Below are positions 32,598-42,833 of a DNA stretch of 64,000 bases, one piece after another. How positions within the stretch are numbered: the stretch's first letter is position 1; the number at the start of each line of letters is the position of its first letter. The position numbers and the translations under genes were made by a program. The stretch is taken from contig OAPG01000002.1 in the NCBI GenBank assembly GCA_900208305.1, positions 1,770,264 through 1,834,263 of the forward strand, written 5' to 3'. The DNA comes from Melanopsichium pennsylvanicum (Eukaryota > Basidiomycota > Ustilaginomycetes > Ustilaginales). The notes below the pieces were generated by a model. The model searched no databases. It was not told the origin of the DNA and was given only the letters and a program-made list of their open reading frames with translations.

Positions 32598-32927
32598 GTC
32601 ACCAGAGGTACCACCAGCACATGTTGCCAACATTCTCCAAGTCTGGAGCAAGCTGGGCGTGGGTTGCTTATACTTGAGTGTTGTGTGAATTGGGCACACC
32701 AGCTACAGCATTAGCTGGTGCATGTCAGGGATTACAAATTGCGGCAACTCAATCAAGACATTTTGAGCAGCAAAACCACTACACCAGCTAGAACCATAGC
32801 TGGTGTACCCAATTCACACAACACTCAAGTGTAAGCCACTCTCAACTTGCTCCAGACTCAGAGAGAATGTTGGCAACATGCTCTGGTGGTGGTGCCTCTG
32901 GTGACAGTGTAGTGGTTTTGCTGCTCA
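32598..32927. repeat. Nested foldback (inverted) repeat
   Basis: The arms 32598-32705 and 32797-32904 are imperfect reverse complements over ~108 bp, with a 91-bp loop. Matching blocks include CATGTTGCCAACATTCTC, GTCTGGAGCAAG and CTTGAGTGTTGTGTGAATTG. A second perfect 21-bp inverted pair links 32764-32784, in the loop, with 32907-32927, just outside the right arm. The structure could fold into a large hairpin. It may be a MITE or foldback element, or an inverted duplication. No target duplication was identified. Confidence 0.8.
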
Positions 32928-34567
32928 CTATGTTGCAGTTGGGTTGCCCACTTCCTGACTCCTGACAAGGATAAGGTTTGCTGCAAAGGGAGCAGCAAAC
33001 AGGGAGGGTGGAGTTGTCTGCTAGGCAGCACACAAAGTCATTGCTGCTCTGTGGCTTAGTCATGACAAGAGCTGGCAACAAGGATTGGCAGTGTTGAAGC
33101 GCATGGGTGCCAGCGCAACAGAGACTGGCCAAAAGAGAGATCAGGGTGGTGCAAAGATGGTGCTGAGCAGCAGCACACCAGCTGCAAGGACAGTTGGGAA
33201 ACTTGCTGGTTGCAAGAACATTGAGAAGAATGCTGCTGAGGCAAGCAGCATTCTGGAGTTGATGAGAATGAAGAAGAAAATACCAGATTGCAACAGCAAC
33301 CATAAGTGAGATGATGGAGAGGAAGCAGAAGAAGACTAAGCTGGTTGAGCTAGCTAGCTAGCTTGGCACAGCTTTGAAAACATCACTTGCTACATGTAGC
33401 TAACATGAGCAGTCACACAATCTCCTATTCCAGTGAAGCTAGTGCATGTACCATGCGCTTTGCATTGCAAACATTTTGCTTATGCAGGTTTGGGTCAGAA
33501 TCTGTTGAGACAACTTCAACTCAACTTGAACGAGGTGCTTGAAAAACCACCCTAATCCCTTGCTTGACACATCCCATGGGAAATGCTGTTCCAATGGAAA
33601 TGGAAACCAACTGTTGGGTTCTGTTGACTTGTGGTAAAATACCACAAGTACAGGATGAACCAAGTTGAACTGGGTGTTTTAACAACTTTGAGAGGTTTGC
33701 CTGTATTGCAAAAGATTCTTTGAATCTGAGTTGAACCTGTGATCACAAAATTTTGACAACAATGCAGACAACCCTCCCTCAGAGACACTATCATTGACAC
33801 ACATACCCTGCAGCTCAGCTGCTCTGCAAGGTAAGTTGACAGCAAGAAAATGTCCCTATTTGCCAAGGTCAAAGTTTGTCCTTATTCTCAAACTCATAGC
33901 ATCTCAAAACCTCCCAACTCTTCCTCATCTTTTTAACCTCACAGTACATTGAAACTTGCCTGATATTGTTTTTATTCTTGCTCACCGATTGTGAAGGTGT
34001 CAAGGATTGTGCCTTCAACAGAATAAAAGGCAGCACTAAATTTCATCACATTGAGGCCAAGTTTCACTTAGACAAGACTCTCTCTAACATAGTTTTGCTG
34101 TTGAACTCAAAAACAAATTGATTCGCAATGGTGTCTACACCTCTTATACCAACCTCTTCCTTGTTGCATAGCAGGCAAGATTTGTTTGAAGTGCAGCTAA
34201 TCCTGTTCTAAGGTGTTCTGTACATAAAAAGAGAGCAAGGAAAATAATGATATGAAATTCAAATATGTGAATCAACCTTTTGAATTAACCCAACCAAGAT
34301 GCCGTCATTTGGTCCAAGTACACCTTGCTCGGGAAGATCAGTTCAGACCCAAACCCAAACAAAAAAAAACCCCCCCCCAGCCAGTAAAACCAACGTATGG
34401 ACGCACAGTGTTTGTTCATCTCGAAACAATATTTAAAGCATGAAGCATTCAAAATCAACATGTGCTTTCATCGTGACCGGGAAGGTTGTATTAACAAATC
34501 GTGGAATAACTTTTGACATTTCGTGACAAACTTGTTCGTAACGTAAAATCTCTTAGCTGCTCACTGT
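32928..34567. other. Remainder of the repeat island, probable decayed insert
   Basis: A short + strand open stretch at ~33085-33309 (RDQGGAKMVLSSSTPAARTV, then ASSILELMRMKKKIPD) looks more protein-like than chance, but it is only 74 codons. It may be a remnant of a transposon-borne gene. (AGCT)n lies at ~33347-33362. The last ~330 bases before SEY1 contain an A-run and a C-run at 34362-34379. No intact gene is visible. Confidence 0.45.
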
Positions 34568-37207
34568 TCAACGTGACCTCTCCTTGAGCTCGAACTCCTC
34601 CAGAGGCTTCACATCCTCCGCTGCTGCTGCCGCCGCCGCTGCTGCTGCTGCTGTTGTTGTCGTCCTGCCTGCACTTCTTACCTGCTGAGCTGCGACAGGT
34701 TGGGGAGCGAAATGACTCCTCAACTGATCCTCTGCCAACCTCTGTACCTCTCTGACCACCGCCCTTACCACACTCACCAGAGGTCCACCCAAATTCAACC
34801 TCCAAACCACATAAGCACTTGCGATGAGCACCAACAAAAACGCAAAGTACACTGGACTCGAAATCACCGCCATAAACTCGTTCCAACCCAACACCACCAT
34901 GACTGCATACATCCAAACCGGAATCTGTGCAATGCTCGAAACCGTACTTCTTTTGGCTTCCACATACAGCGCATCTGCTTCCTTTCTGAACCGTGTGCTG
35001 ATATCGGCTTTACGTGTTTCCGAAAACACAACAAGCGTTTGTGCGAAATCAAACGCTTCTTCCTCTCCCAACTCGACCGAGCTGCGCAACGTCGCATCAT
35101 CGCTAGTGGAGCGCAATTCCACAGCAAGTGTTGGATCGTGAGGCATGATTTTGGCGTAAAGCGGGATAAGCGCGAGCGTATCATCTCTAGCCTTACGGAA
35201 AGCCGTATCAATGTCATCCTCAGGTTTCCACACCCGAGGAACACCAGCTTCGTCGTAACGGAAACGATCTTCAAACGTGTTCCTCAACTTGGCTGCCAAC
35301 AAAGTATCCGCCGTCTGTTCATCCACCTTTGCCCTCAGACTCAACCAAGATTTCCTTCCAAGCGCCACAAGTGCAGACTCATTCTCCTCCTCTGTACAAT
35401 TGAAACTCTTGGCCTTGCGCATGTAGGTTGCTTCCGCTGTCTCGAGCGTAGTTCGGAACACAACAAGCACTTTGTCCCACATGTCCGGTGCAGGATTGTT
35501 GAGCGCAATCTCGACGGGTTCGGCAATGCTTTTCTTGAAACTTCGTTCGATCTGCAGCACCATCTTCTTGGTTTCTTCGACACGCATCACGTCCGAGATG
35601 GATTGGATCTCTGCATCCAACTGTGCCACTTCGTCGATGATGGTCCAATCCGTGTCGGAAAGCAACACGGCTTGTGCAGCGACAGTAAACTTGTCAAGTG
35701 CAGATTTCTTCTCCGAAGTGACGACCTGACCAAAGTCGTAGTTGGCTTCGCTGCGCATACGCTCGAGTACGTTGGACTTGAATGACGCAAGCATGTGGCG
35801 GTGAAGGTTCTTGAGCTGTCCAAGGAAGAAGGGAGAGAGGGAGGAATTGAGTTTCTCGAGCAGGTCGATGCGTTTACGCTTATACACCTCTGGATGATAT
35901 CTGCTCGCATCCCTGTCAAACTTTGCAAGTGCGGTGGATCGGTGCAACGTCATGTCTGCACCTAGCGTTTCGAGGATAGACCCTCCCTCGATGTGTTTTC
36001 GGAAATCTTTGATGTTGGTGGCGAAAGCAGAGAAGGCGGCGTTGGCGATTTCGTCACACCTGAATTGGGCAAGCAGTTCCTGTTGAGTGGGGAGATCCAA
36101 ATCCTTGTTGGTCATGACTTGTTCCCAGATCGAGGACAGATAATGAGGGAGACCATCTGCGGGGATGCGCTTGTGGTATTCGGTCTTGAAAACAAAGTTG
36201 GAATCTTTGGGATCGACAAAGCGGTTGCGGAGAACGTCGACAGCCTTATCGAACTCGGTTGGTTGAAGGATCTTGTGAGGGAGAGTGGTGAACATAAAGT
36301 CGAAGAAATCGGTGATGGAGGAGGATTCGAGACCTTCAGGTTTGGACAAAGAGTGCCAGATTTTGGTGAGATCTGCCATGATGGTGTTGGAGAGGTTTTC
36401 GAGGGGGGTGACTCCGATGTGATCTCGGATGACAAACAGCAGCAGAGTCTTGTCTTTGGCACCTGCTGTTTTCGCCTTGCTTACCTGGAAGAGGCCGAGA
36501 TTGACTTCAAAGACGGTTTTGAGGAGACCCATGTTGGCTCCTTGATATAGACCGACTTGATGCTCCCAGAGGTTGACGATGAGAACTTCGGCAGATGCCA
36601 TTGAGAATAGAGCGGATTTGCGTTCAAAGTCTTGATCCTCTCCGCGTTCGCGACCGTCTGTACCTTCGACGTCCATGACGAGGACATTCATCTTGAGACC
36701 TTTGCACATCCAGATACCCTTTGTGGTTTGTTGGCGTGCGGATTCGGACATGACGTCAAAGTTGGTACCAAAGAGCTTGTTGAGAAGAGTTGACTTTCCG
36801 GTGGATTGAGAGCCGAGTACGGCGCAGAGGTCGTATCCAAATCCAGCATCGGCAAGGCCCCATTTGTCGAGATGTGGGGCGAATTCGGCGTTGTTGAACT
36901 TTTGGTCCTCGTCGATGAGCTGCATGCGCCCGGTTTGGGTCAAGTTGGAGTAAGTTACGGCAGGAGTGCTTGATAGAGCTTGGACTGGGGTAGCAGAGAG
37001 GGTGGTAGCGGGTGAGATGGCAGCGGTAGTAGCAGGGGGAGGATGAAGAGGAGGAGGTGCGACGTGTGAAGCGGCACCGTTGGGAGCTGATGTGGCAGCA
37101 GTGATGGGATCTTGCTTGAGCGCCTGAGATTGAGCAGCGTGTGCTTTTTGCAACTCGAGCTGCTGCTGAGCGAGAAGCTGCTTGGCGTTGTCGATGTTCA
37201 TCTCCAT
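34568..37207 (-). CDS. SEY1: Sey1/RHD3/atlastin-type ER membrane-fusion GTPase
   Basis: Encodes 879 residues from MEMNIDNAKQLL (ATG at 37207). After a Pro/Ala/Thr-rich N-terminal ~85 residues comes a dynamin-like GTPase. It has the P-loop GSQSTGKST (132-140), switch regions in TTKGIWMCKG and DVEGTDGRERGEDQDFERKS, and the RD-type base-recognition motif in FVIRDHIG. A long helical bundle follows. Two membrane segments near residues 760-810 (WMYAVMVVLGWNEFMAVI and VYFAFLLVLIASAYVVW) form the hairpin anchor, with a cytosolic tail holding an alanine run of ~13. Sey1 drives homotypic fusion of ER tubules. In-frame sequence upstream to 37588 is low complexity and taken as leader. Length fits the family. 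Confidence 0.95.
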   Translation of the reverse strand: MEMNIDNAKQLLAQQQLELQKAHAAQSQALKQDPITAATSAPNGAASHVAPPPLHPPPATTAAISPATTLSATPVQALSSTPAVTYSNLTQTGRMQLIDEDQKFNNAEFAPHLDKWGLADAGFGYDLCAVLGSQSTGKSTLLNKLFGTNFDVMSESARQQTTKGIWMCKGLKMNVLVMDVEGTDGRERGEDQDFERKSALFSMASAEVLIVNLWEHQVGLYQGANMGLLKTVFEVNLGLFQVSKAKTAGAKDKTLLLFVIRDHIGVTPLENLSNTIMADLTKIWHSLSKPEGLESSSITDFFDFMFTTLPHKILQPTEFDKAVDVLRNRFVDPKDSNFVFKTEYHKRIPADGLPHYLSSIWEQVMTNKDLDLPTQQELLAQFRCDEIANAAFSAFATNIKDFRKHIEGGSILETLGADMTLHRSTALAKFDRDASRYHPEVYKRKRIDLLEKLNSSLSPFFLGQLKNLHRHMLASFKSNVLERMRSEANYDFGQVVTSEKKSALDKFTVAAQAVLLSDTDWTIIDEVAQLDAEIQSISDVMRVEETKKMVLQIERSFKKSIAEPVEIALNNPAPDMWDKVLVVFRTTLETAEATYMRKAKSFNCTEEENESALVALGRKSWLSLRAKVDEQTADTLLAAKLRNTFEDRFRYDEAGVPRVWKPEDDIDTAFRKARDDTLALIPLYAKIMPHDPTLAVELRSTSDDATLRSSVELGEEEAFDFAQTLVVFSETRKADISTRFRKEADALYVEAKRSTVSSIAQIPVWMYAVMVVLGWNEFMAVISSPVYFAFLLVLIASAYVVWRLNLGGPLVSVVRAVVREVQRLAEDQLRSHFAPQPVAAQQVRSAGRTTTTAAAAAAAAAAAEDVKPLEEFELKERSR

Positions 37208-39056
37208 GGCTGCGAGAACTGTTGGATGAGGTGGTACCGAGGTCGAATAGAGAGTATGCAAGCTCTGTTGGGAACGGTTGTACGGAGAAAAGGGGGGGGG
37301 GGGCGGGGAAGGCCGAGCTGGACGACCCGTCGAAAATCTTTGCTTGGCTCGTTGGAGCTTTACAAAGGAGGATGATGGGCGGATGACGGCAATCAAGCGA
37401 ATTGCATGCACGAAATAGCGGATGTGTGGACGGTCGATGAGGACAAAGACAGACAAAGTGAGATGGTCTCGGATGAGGTCAGGCAGTATGCAAGCCAAAA
37501 AGTGCCTTTCAGCGTAGCAAAGCATTTGGGAAAGTCGTCTCGATTCCACTCTACACACTGAGGCACAACGTGTACAAAGAATACACACACACGCACTTTC
37601 CTAGGTACTTTACATTATTAGTGTATGGGTAACATCAAGCCGACCAAAATAGCCGCGTGCACGAGGCGAGATGCACCAGTTGTCTAGAACTGTCAAGTGT
37701 TGTTCTCGCCTTCGTTATTGGTTGGCACAACTTAGGCTGATTATCATCGACTCGTTATTGTTAAATTTTGATTAATCGTTGGATTTTGACATTCAATATG
37801 AAGCAGCCATGTCGGTTGCTGTTTGGGCATGGAATTCATAAGCACACTAATATCATGGCCAAATGGGTGATGCCTACTTCTATAGCACTATGGTCAGGAG
37901 ACATGAATGACGTTGGCTGATAGATTCGCAGATCTGCGATTTGAATTCCCGATCCGAACTGGAGCTATGTTCAACAATATTAGAGCCTTCGTAATTTATA
38001 ACCCTCGAGAATTTAAGGCAACATGTAAGAAACGTCTCATTTGAAATGGAAGCTCCTCTCTTTACCTCCATTTTTTTCTTCTTCTTTAATCTACTGAATA
38101 CAAAGTTGGGATGCACTAGAAAAGAGAGCTGCGGTTGTTGCTCGACTTTGCTTTGTGCTTCTTGTTGTTCTGATCGGGGGAACCCAGCTGGTCTCGCACG
38201 TCCTTTTTGATCTACCCACCTAATTCAAGCATTTGTTTCTTCTTTCCTATTCCCCTTACTTCATAGCCGCTTGTGGCATCATTACAGAAATTCAGCGGAA
38301 AGTTTGCTACTTGATTATTGTCAATAAATAGTGATCGAACCGTTTGAATTAATGTTACAGGAAGCAAGCGTTGCAAAATGAGCCGAGTGATGATAAGTCA
38401 GATGTGGTCTTGGCAGAGGTCACTCGACCGGTGTGTGAGCAATTTAGTGTTGGTCTGCGGCAACAAGCTCGAGACTCTCCGCACCTTTCTGCACCGCACC
38501 GCACTTCTCTGCTCTGCAGTGCTCTGCCGGTCTTCTGGATTCCGAATGTTTCTTCCAGATTCCTATCCGCACAGGAATAATCACACTTCCCACGCCCGCC
38601 TCCTCTTTCGCTCTTTTTCCAAAGTTAAATCTGTTGTTCTCAAGCGAGTGAGCCCTTCTTAGAGCTGATGTGATGTGCTGTGCTGTACAGTAAATTTATT
38701 TCATTACAGTACAGTGGAGAGTCTGTGACTGTGATCTCATTCTGGTCGGCTCCTCCTCCCTCCCTCCACCCGCGCACAGTTCGGTGCATCCGACTCACAT
38801 CCTTGTCTTTTACCTCTTCCTCATACACACAAACAGTATCCAACACCATCCCATATTCTCTCTCTCCCTATCTCTTTCTCTCTCTCCTTCCAAATATCAC
38901 TTGTGTTTTTTTTTTCGTATCTCACTTTGCCATCGGTTTTCGCTTCAGCCGAAGTTCATTCCCACGACACACATCTTGCTTCCAGCTTCGATCCGGTCAC
39001 TCTCATCGTCGTTGTCATCCGCGTCGTCTCACAAATCACAAAAACACCAAAACACA
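37208..39056. promoter_or_regulatory. Divergent promoter region of SEY1 and the G3BP-like gene
   Basis: 1.85 kb between two start codons. A G-run lies at 37291-37301 near SEY1, and C/T-rich leader sequence precedes the G3BP-like gene from ~38750. No gene is supported in between. Confidence 0.5.
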
Positions 39057-40616
39057 ATGTCTGCCGCAGTCACCGCAAGCAACGCCGCAACCGCAGCCAA
39101 CGGCGCATCCTCCTCTTCCAACAATGCAGCACCATCCACCTCGGTCACCCCTGGATCCAAGCCTGCCGTACAGCCTTCCGAGGTAGGTTGGCTCTTTGTC
39201 ACCCAGTACTACACTTTCCTCAACCAAAACCCAGGTCGTCTCCACTGCTTCTTCACAAAGAAGTCTACCATGGTTTACGGAACTGAGCAGGAAGAGACCA
39301 CTCCTTGTTTCGGCCAGCAGCAGATCCACGACAAGATCACCTCGCTCAACTTCCAGGACGCAAAAGTCTTTGTTTCCAACGTCGACTCCCAGAGCTCCGC
39401 CAGCGGCGGTATCTTGGTGCAAGTATTGGGTGAACTCAGCAACAACGGCGCCGGCTGGAAAAAGTTCGCTCAGACCTTCTTCCTCGCTGAGCAGCCAAAC
39501 GGTTACTTTGTGCTCAACGACATCTTCAGGTATCTCAAGGATGAGGATGAGATCGAAGCAGAGGCAGAGGCGATGGACGAGGCTATCGACGAGGAAATCC
39601 AAGAGGCCGACAAGAAGGGAGTCGAGGTCCCTCATCAGTTGGAAGTCAACAACATTGGCAACTCCAATGCTACACCCCACCTTCCTGCTCCCACCCCTTC
39701 CAAGGCCATTCAGGGCGCCGAGGCGTCGGAAACGAAGCCCGCCATTCAAGACACCAACTCCGCCGAGGTGACCCAGCTTCCTGCTGTCGAGCAAGCTGTT
39801 GCTACATCCACCGCTGCTGAGCCTACCAAGGCCGAGCCCGACCAGGTTGGCATGGACAAGAAGGTCACTGCTGTCGAGCCCGAGGCTGTTGCTGGCGCTG
39901 CTGGCACCGCAAAGGACGCTGCTGCCGCAGCCAAGACCGAGACTGCTCCCGCTGCTGCTGCCTCCGCCGCCGTCGCTGCCGCCGCTCCTGCTCCTGCCGC
40001 CGCTCCTGCTCCTGCCACCGCTCCAGCTCCTGCGCCCGCTCCAACTGGCCCACCCAAGCCCAAGACTTGGGCCACCCTCGCCGCATCCGACGTCACCCGT
40101 TGGGGCTCCAACGTCTCCACCGAAGCTAAAGGTGTTTCCTCCTCCCGCCCCGCCTCTACCCCCGCCAAGCCTTCTCCTGTTGCCACTCCCAAGCCCGCTG
40201 CCAGCCCCAACGCCGGCGCTGCCACTGGTGCTTCTTCCACAAGCGTCTACATCAAAAACGTCGTTGCAGACCAAGTGAGTGATGCCGCGCTTCGTCAAGC
40301 TCTCGAGGCGTTTGGCACGGTCAAGGATCTCCAGATCATTGCTACTCGCTCGTGCGCGTTTGCTGAATTCACGAGCGTCGATGGTGCTCGTAAGGCTGCT
40401 GCCAAGGGAAGTATTGGTATCGGCAAGAGCGGTTGGAACGTTCAGATCGAGGAGAGGAGGAAGAACGTTTCTGGCGGCGGTGGTGCAGGTGGTCAGAACA
40501 GAGGTGCTGGTAGTGCACACAGAGGCGGCGCTGCTAACAGGGGTACTCCTCGTGGTGGCGCTGCTAACAGAGGCGCTCCTCGCGGTGGTGCTGCTGCCCG
40601 TGGTGGTGCCAACTAA
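39057..40616 (+). CDS. G3BP/Bre5-like RNA-binding protein (NTF2 fold plus RRM)
   Basis: Encodes 519 residues from MSAAVTASNA. Residues ~42-162 are an NTF2-like domain (VGWLFVTQYYTFLNQNPGRL, TTPCFGQQQIHDKI, FAQTFFLAEQPNGYFVLNDI). An acidic segment and a long Ala/Pro-rich linker follow. Residues ~393-472 are an RRM (SVYIKNVVADQVSDAALRQA, CAFAEFTS). The tail is RGG/RGAP-rich (GGAANRGTPRGGAANRG). This order is that of G3BP, yeast Bre5 and fission yeast Nxt3, which work with the Ubp3-type deubiquitinase and in stress granules. The partner here is inferred. A long ORF on the opposite strand is a codon-bias shadow. Confidence 0.92.
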   Translation: MSAAVTASNAATAANGASSSSNNAAPSTSVTPGSKPAVQPSEVGWLFVTQYYTFLNQNPGRLHCFFTKKSTMVYGTEQEETTPCFGQQQIHDKITSLNFQDAKVFVSNVDSQSSASGGILVQVLGELSNNGAGWKKFAQTFFLAEQPNGYFVLNDIFRYLKDEDEIEAEAEAMDEAIDEEIQEADKKGVEVPHQLEVNNIGNSNATPHLPAPTPSKAIQGAEASETKPAIQDTNSAEVTQLPAVEQAVATSTAAEPTKAEPDQVGMDKKVTAVEPEAVAGAAGTAKDAAAAAKTETAPAAAASAAVAAAAPAPAAAPAPATAPAPAPAPTGPPKPKTWATLAASDVTRWGSNVSTEAKGVSSSRPASTPAKPSPVATPKPAASPNAGAATGASSTSVYIKNVVADQVSDAALRQALEAFGTVKDLQIIATRSCAFAEFTSVDGARKAAAKGSIGIGKSGWNVQIEERRKNVSGGGGAGGQNRGAGSAHRGGAANRGTPRGGAANRGAPRGGAAARGGAN

Positions 40617-41237
40617 ACGAAAGAAAAGTTGGCGCTTGCGAGAAACACAAAACTGTCTCACTGCATGCATCCCTCCCCTCCCTCCTCCCTTCTCTTTCTC
40701 TCGACCAACCAATATGTATGAATATACTACATTAACACAAAAGAAATCAGCTTCAGATAAGCAAAACCCATTTGCAATCACACACACACACACACCTACA
40801 CACACACAAAAACTTGTACAAATTTACCCTACACAACCACACTTTATTCATCATCACCATCATCACCGCTATGGCGATCAGGTTGGACAAACCAAATTTC
40901 TTTGTAATACCAATTGCCTCGGCTCGGGCTGCGCATCTTCCCCTTGATCCTTCGTGTTGAACGGTTCTCGGAGACCCTCGAAATCTTGAAGATTGTGGGA
41001 TCGAAACAGTCTGTCCACATCACCAACTTCGAAACACTGCGCAAACCATCAACGATGGACTCGGACAGATGGTTGCTGATTGGCTCACAAGGCAGTCTCA
41101 TCGGCTATTTGAGATTTCTGCACGTGCGGTTCAAAAAAAGGATCAAGACCTTGTCTCGGTTGAGTCCCAATAAAATGTTGTATGAAATGTTGCAAACATT
41201 GGTTAATTACTGTTCTAAGTGACATGGGTTGTTTGGT
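40617..41237. other. Shared 3' region with an (AC)n tract
   Basis: 621 bases between convergent genes. An interrupted (AC)n repeat lies at ~40771-40808. A short + strand ORF at 40914-41222 is not supported as a gene. Confidence 0.5.
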
Positions 41238-42353
41238 TCAAAGCTTTGCCTTTGTCTTTGCCTGATTAACAGCAAACGGGAGCACCAATGCAGTCTGTCT
41301 AGCAATGGCTAGGATATAACTCCTTCTCTCTCCCTCTTTGCCTCTCTTTTTTCCCTCCGCCGCACCATTGTTCCGATGTTGTTCGAAAAGATGTTGATCT
41401 TTTGGATGGGACCACAGTTCACTGTCTGATTCGTGTTGACCGTTGATCATGAACCTTCCTCTGCTCAATGTTGCCGTTCTCCTTACTATCGCATCACCCG
41501 CCGGTAAGGCTCTTTTAAATTCAATGGTCAAATGTAAGGTTGGGTACCAGTGACTCTTGTGTTTACCTGGAATCATCATGGGTGGACTTGTAAACATGTC
41601 TGCCAAAAATGGGATCAGATTCCTACCTGACGATAATCGACCCTTTGCGACCAACTTTTCGTCGAGTGCAAGAGTTGGTTCGGCGACCAATTCGTAATAA
41701 GCACCTGCAGAGAGTTGGTCGGATGTCAGAGTGGATCGAGCTTGAAGAGGATCTTCCGAGATGGTGAGGAGGTTTCCGAATCCAAACGTTTTGCCGCTTT
41801 CCGCTTGGTTTCCAAAGAACCTCGGCTTTTCACATTTCTCGGGTGGAGACAATGGAAACTTAGGTGCCCATTGCGATTCTTCCGTAACACTATACCCATT
41901 CAATACAGGATTGTGTACATCCTTGCCATTAATCCCTTGGACTTTGGTTCGATCCGCACTTTGTTTCTGGATCGCAAAGTTTGTCATAAGCACCTGCGTC
42001 GTGATACGCATAACTCCATCTTGCCAAAGTTCCGCCTGAAGGTTCGATAAGCTTTTGCCACGTTTCAGAACGGTGACGCGCACTTGGTAAGGTGTCCAGG
42101 TCACGGCTTGGATGTACGTCGCGGATAGAATCAAAGGGTCGTGGTGAGGCACAGATTTGATATTGGTCGAAGTGAGTTCGGGTGTAAGCATGAACGCCAG
42201 GACTGCGTTGAGAATGATGCTCAGAGAGTATCCGCCTTGAGGAACAGAGCCGATACACCACGTGGTGTCGATGGTTCCCGTGTATGTTGCATTGGTGGGA
42301 GTGATGCTCGACTCGTCGAGTCTGCTGAGGATTGCACTTTGAAGGCCAGGCAT
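41238..42353 (-). CDS. Acyl-CoA thioesterase-like hotdog protein
   Basis: Encodes 371 residues from MPGLQSAILSRLDE (ATG at 42353). Residues ~22-150 form a first hotdog-like domain (TWCIGSVPQGGYSLSIILNA, LILSATYIQAVTWTPYQVRV, GKSLSNLQAELWQDGVMRIT). The second half (DMFTSPPMMIPGKHKSHWYPTL cut short here; then TIEFKRALP, GRFMINGQHESDSELW) fits the thioesterase-like superfamily found in many fungi. Members hydrolyse acyl-CoA or are uncharacterised; no specific substrate is claimed. Upstream in-frame sequence to 42548 has no ATG-led support and is treated as leader. The gene is divergent from RMT2. Confidence 0.75.
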   Translation of the reverse strand: MPGLQSAILSRLDESSITPTNATYTGTIDTTWCIGSVPQGGYSLSIILNAVLAFMLTPELTSTNIKSVPHHDPLILSATYIQAVTWTPYQVRVTVLKRGKSLSNLQAELWQDGVMRITTQVLMTNFAIQKQSADRTKVQGINGKDVHNPVLNGYSVTEESQWAPKFPLSPPEKCEKPRFFGNQAESGKTFGFGNLLTISEDPLQARSTLTSDQLSAGAYYELVAEPTLALDEKLVAKGRLSSGRNLIPFLADMFTSPPMMIPGKHKSHWYPTLHLTIEFKRALPAGDAIVRRTATLSRGRFMINGQHESDSELWSHPKDQHLFEQHRNNGAAEGKKRGKEGERRSYILAIARQTALVLPFAVNQAKTKAKL

Positions 42354-42833
42354 GCTTGCAATGTTGTTGGTTGCTGCTCTAGAAACTGTATGGGGAACCA
42401 GTAAAATGTGAGCTAGTGATCGAGCAAGACGATGCTGCTCGAAGATTACGAGACGATCGACGCAACTTGTGGATGCGATGCCGAGATAGATGAAGGAAGA
42501 GAGAAAGACGGAAACTTCTAAATTGGAACGAGTGGATGTGCACATCACCCGGGAGCGGCAAAATCAATAGCCGGTTGATGCTATGATTGAATACACAGGT
42601 GCAGTGGCCAACTCGGTCGCCCTCTTGTTTTTTTTTTGTTTTTTTTAACACCAAACCTTGCTTCGATCTCACATTTGTTTTCAAAAACAAAGACTCGGAT
42701 CTCGGTTTATTAACGAATCGTGAATACGATTGGACCCTGGTTCCTCCTTCCTCCTTCCACCTTCCACCTCACCTCACCACTTGCGCATCTCTACTCTATC
42801 TCGCCTTGGTATTGCGAAAACGATAGTATTTAA

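Noticed and set aside
37880..37970. Possible tRNA (B-box-like TTTGAATTCC)
   Set aside because: No matching acceptor stem, no T-stem pairing and a poor A box.
39036..40805. 589-codon ORF on the strand opposite the G3BP-like gene
   Set aside because: It is antisense to a well-supported NTF2/RRM gene and is Ser/Gly/Val-rich, as expected of a shadow of Ala/Pro-rich codons.
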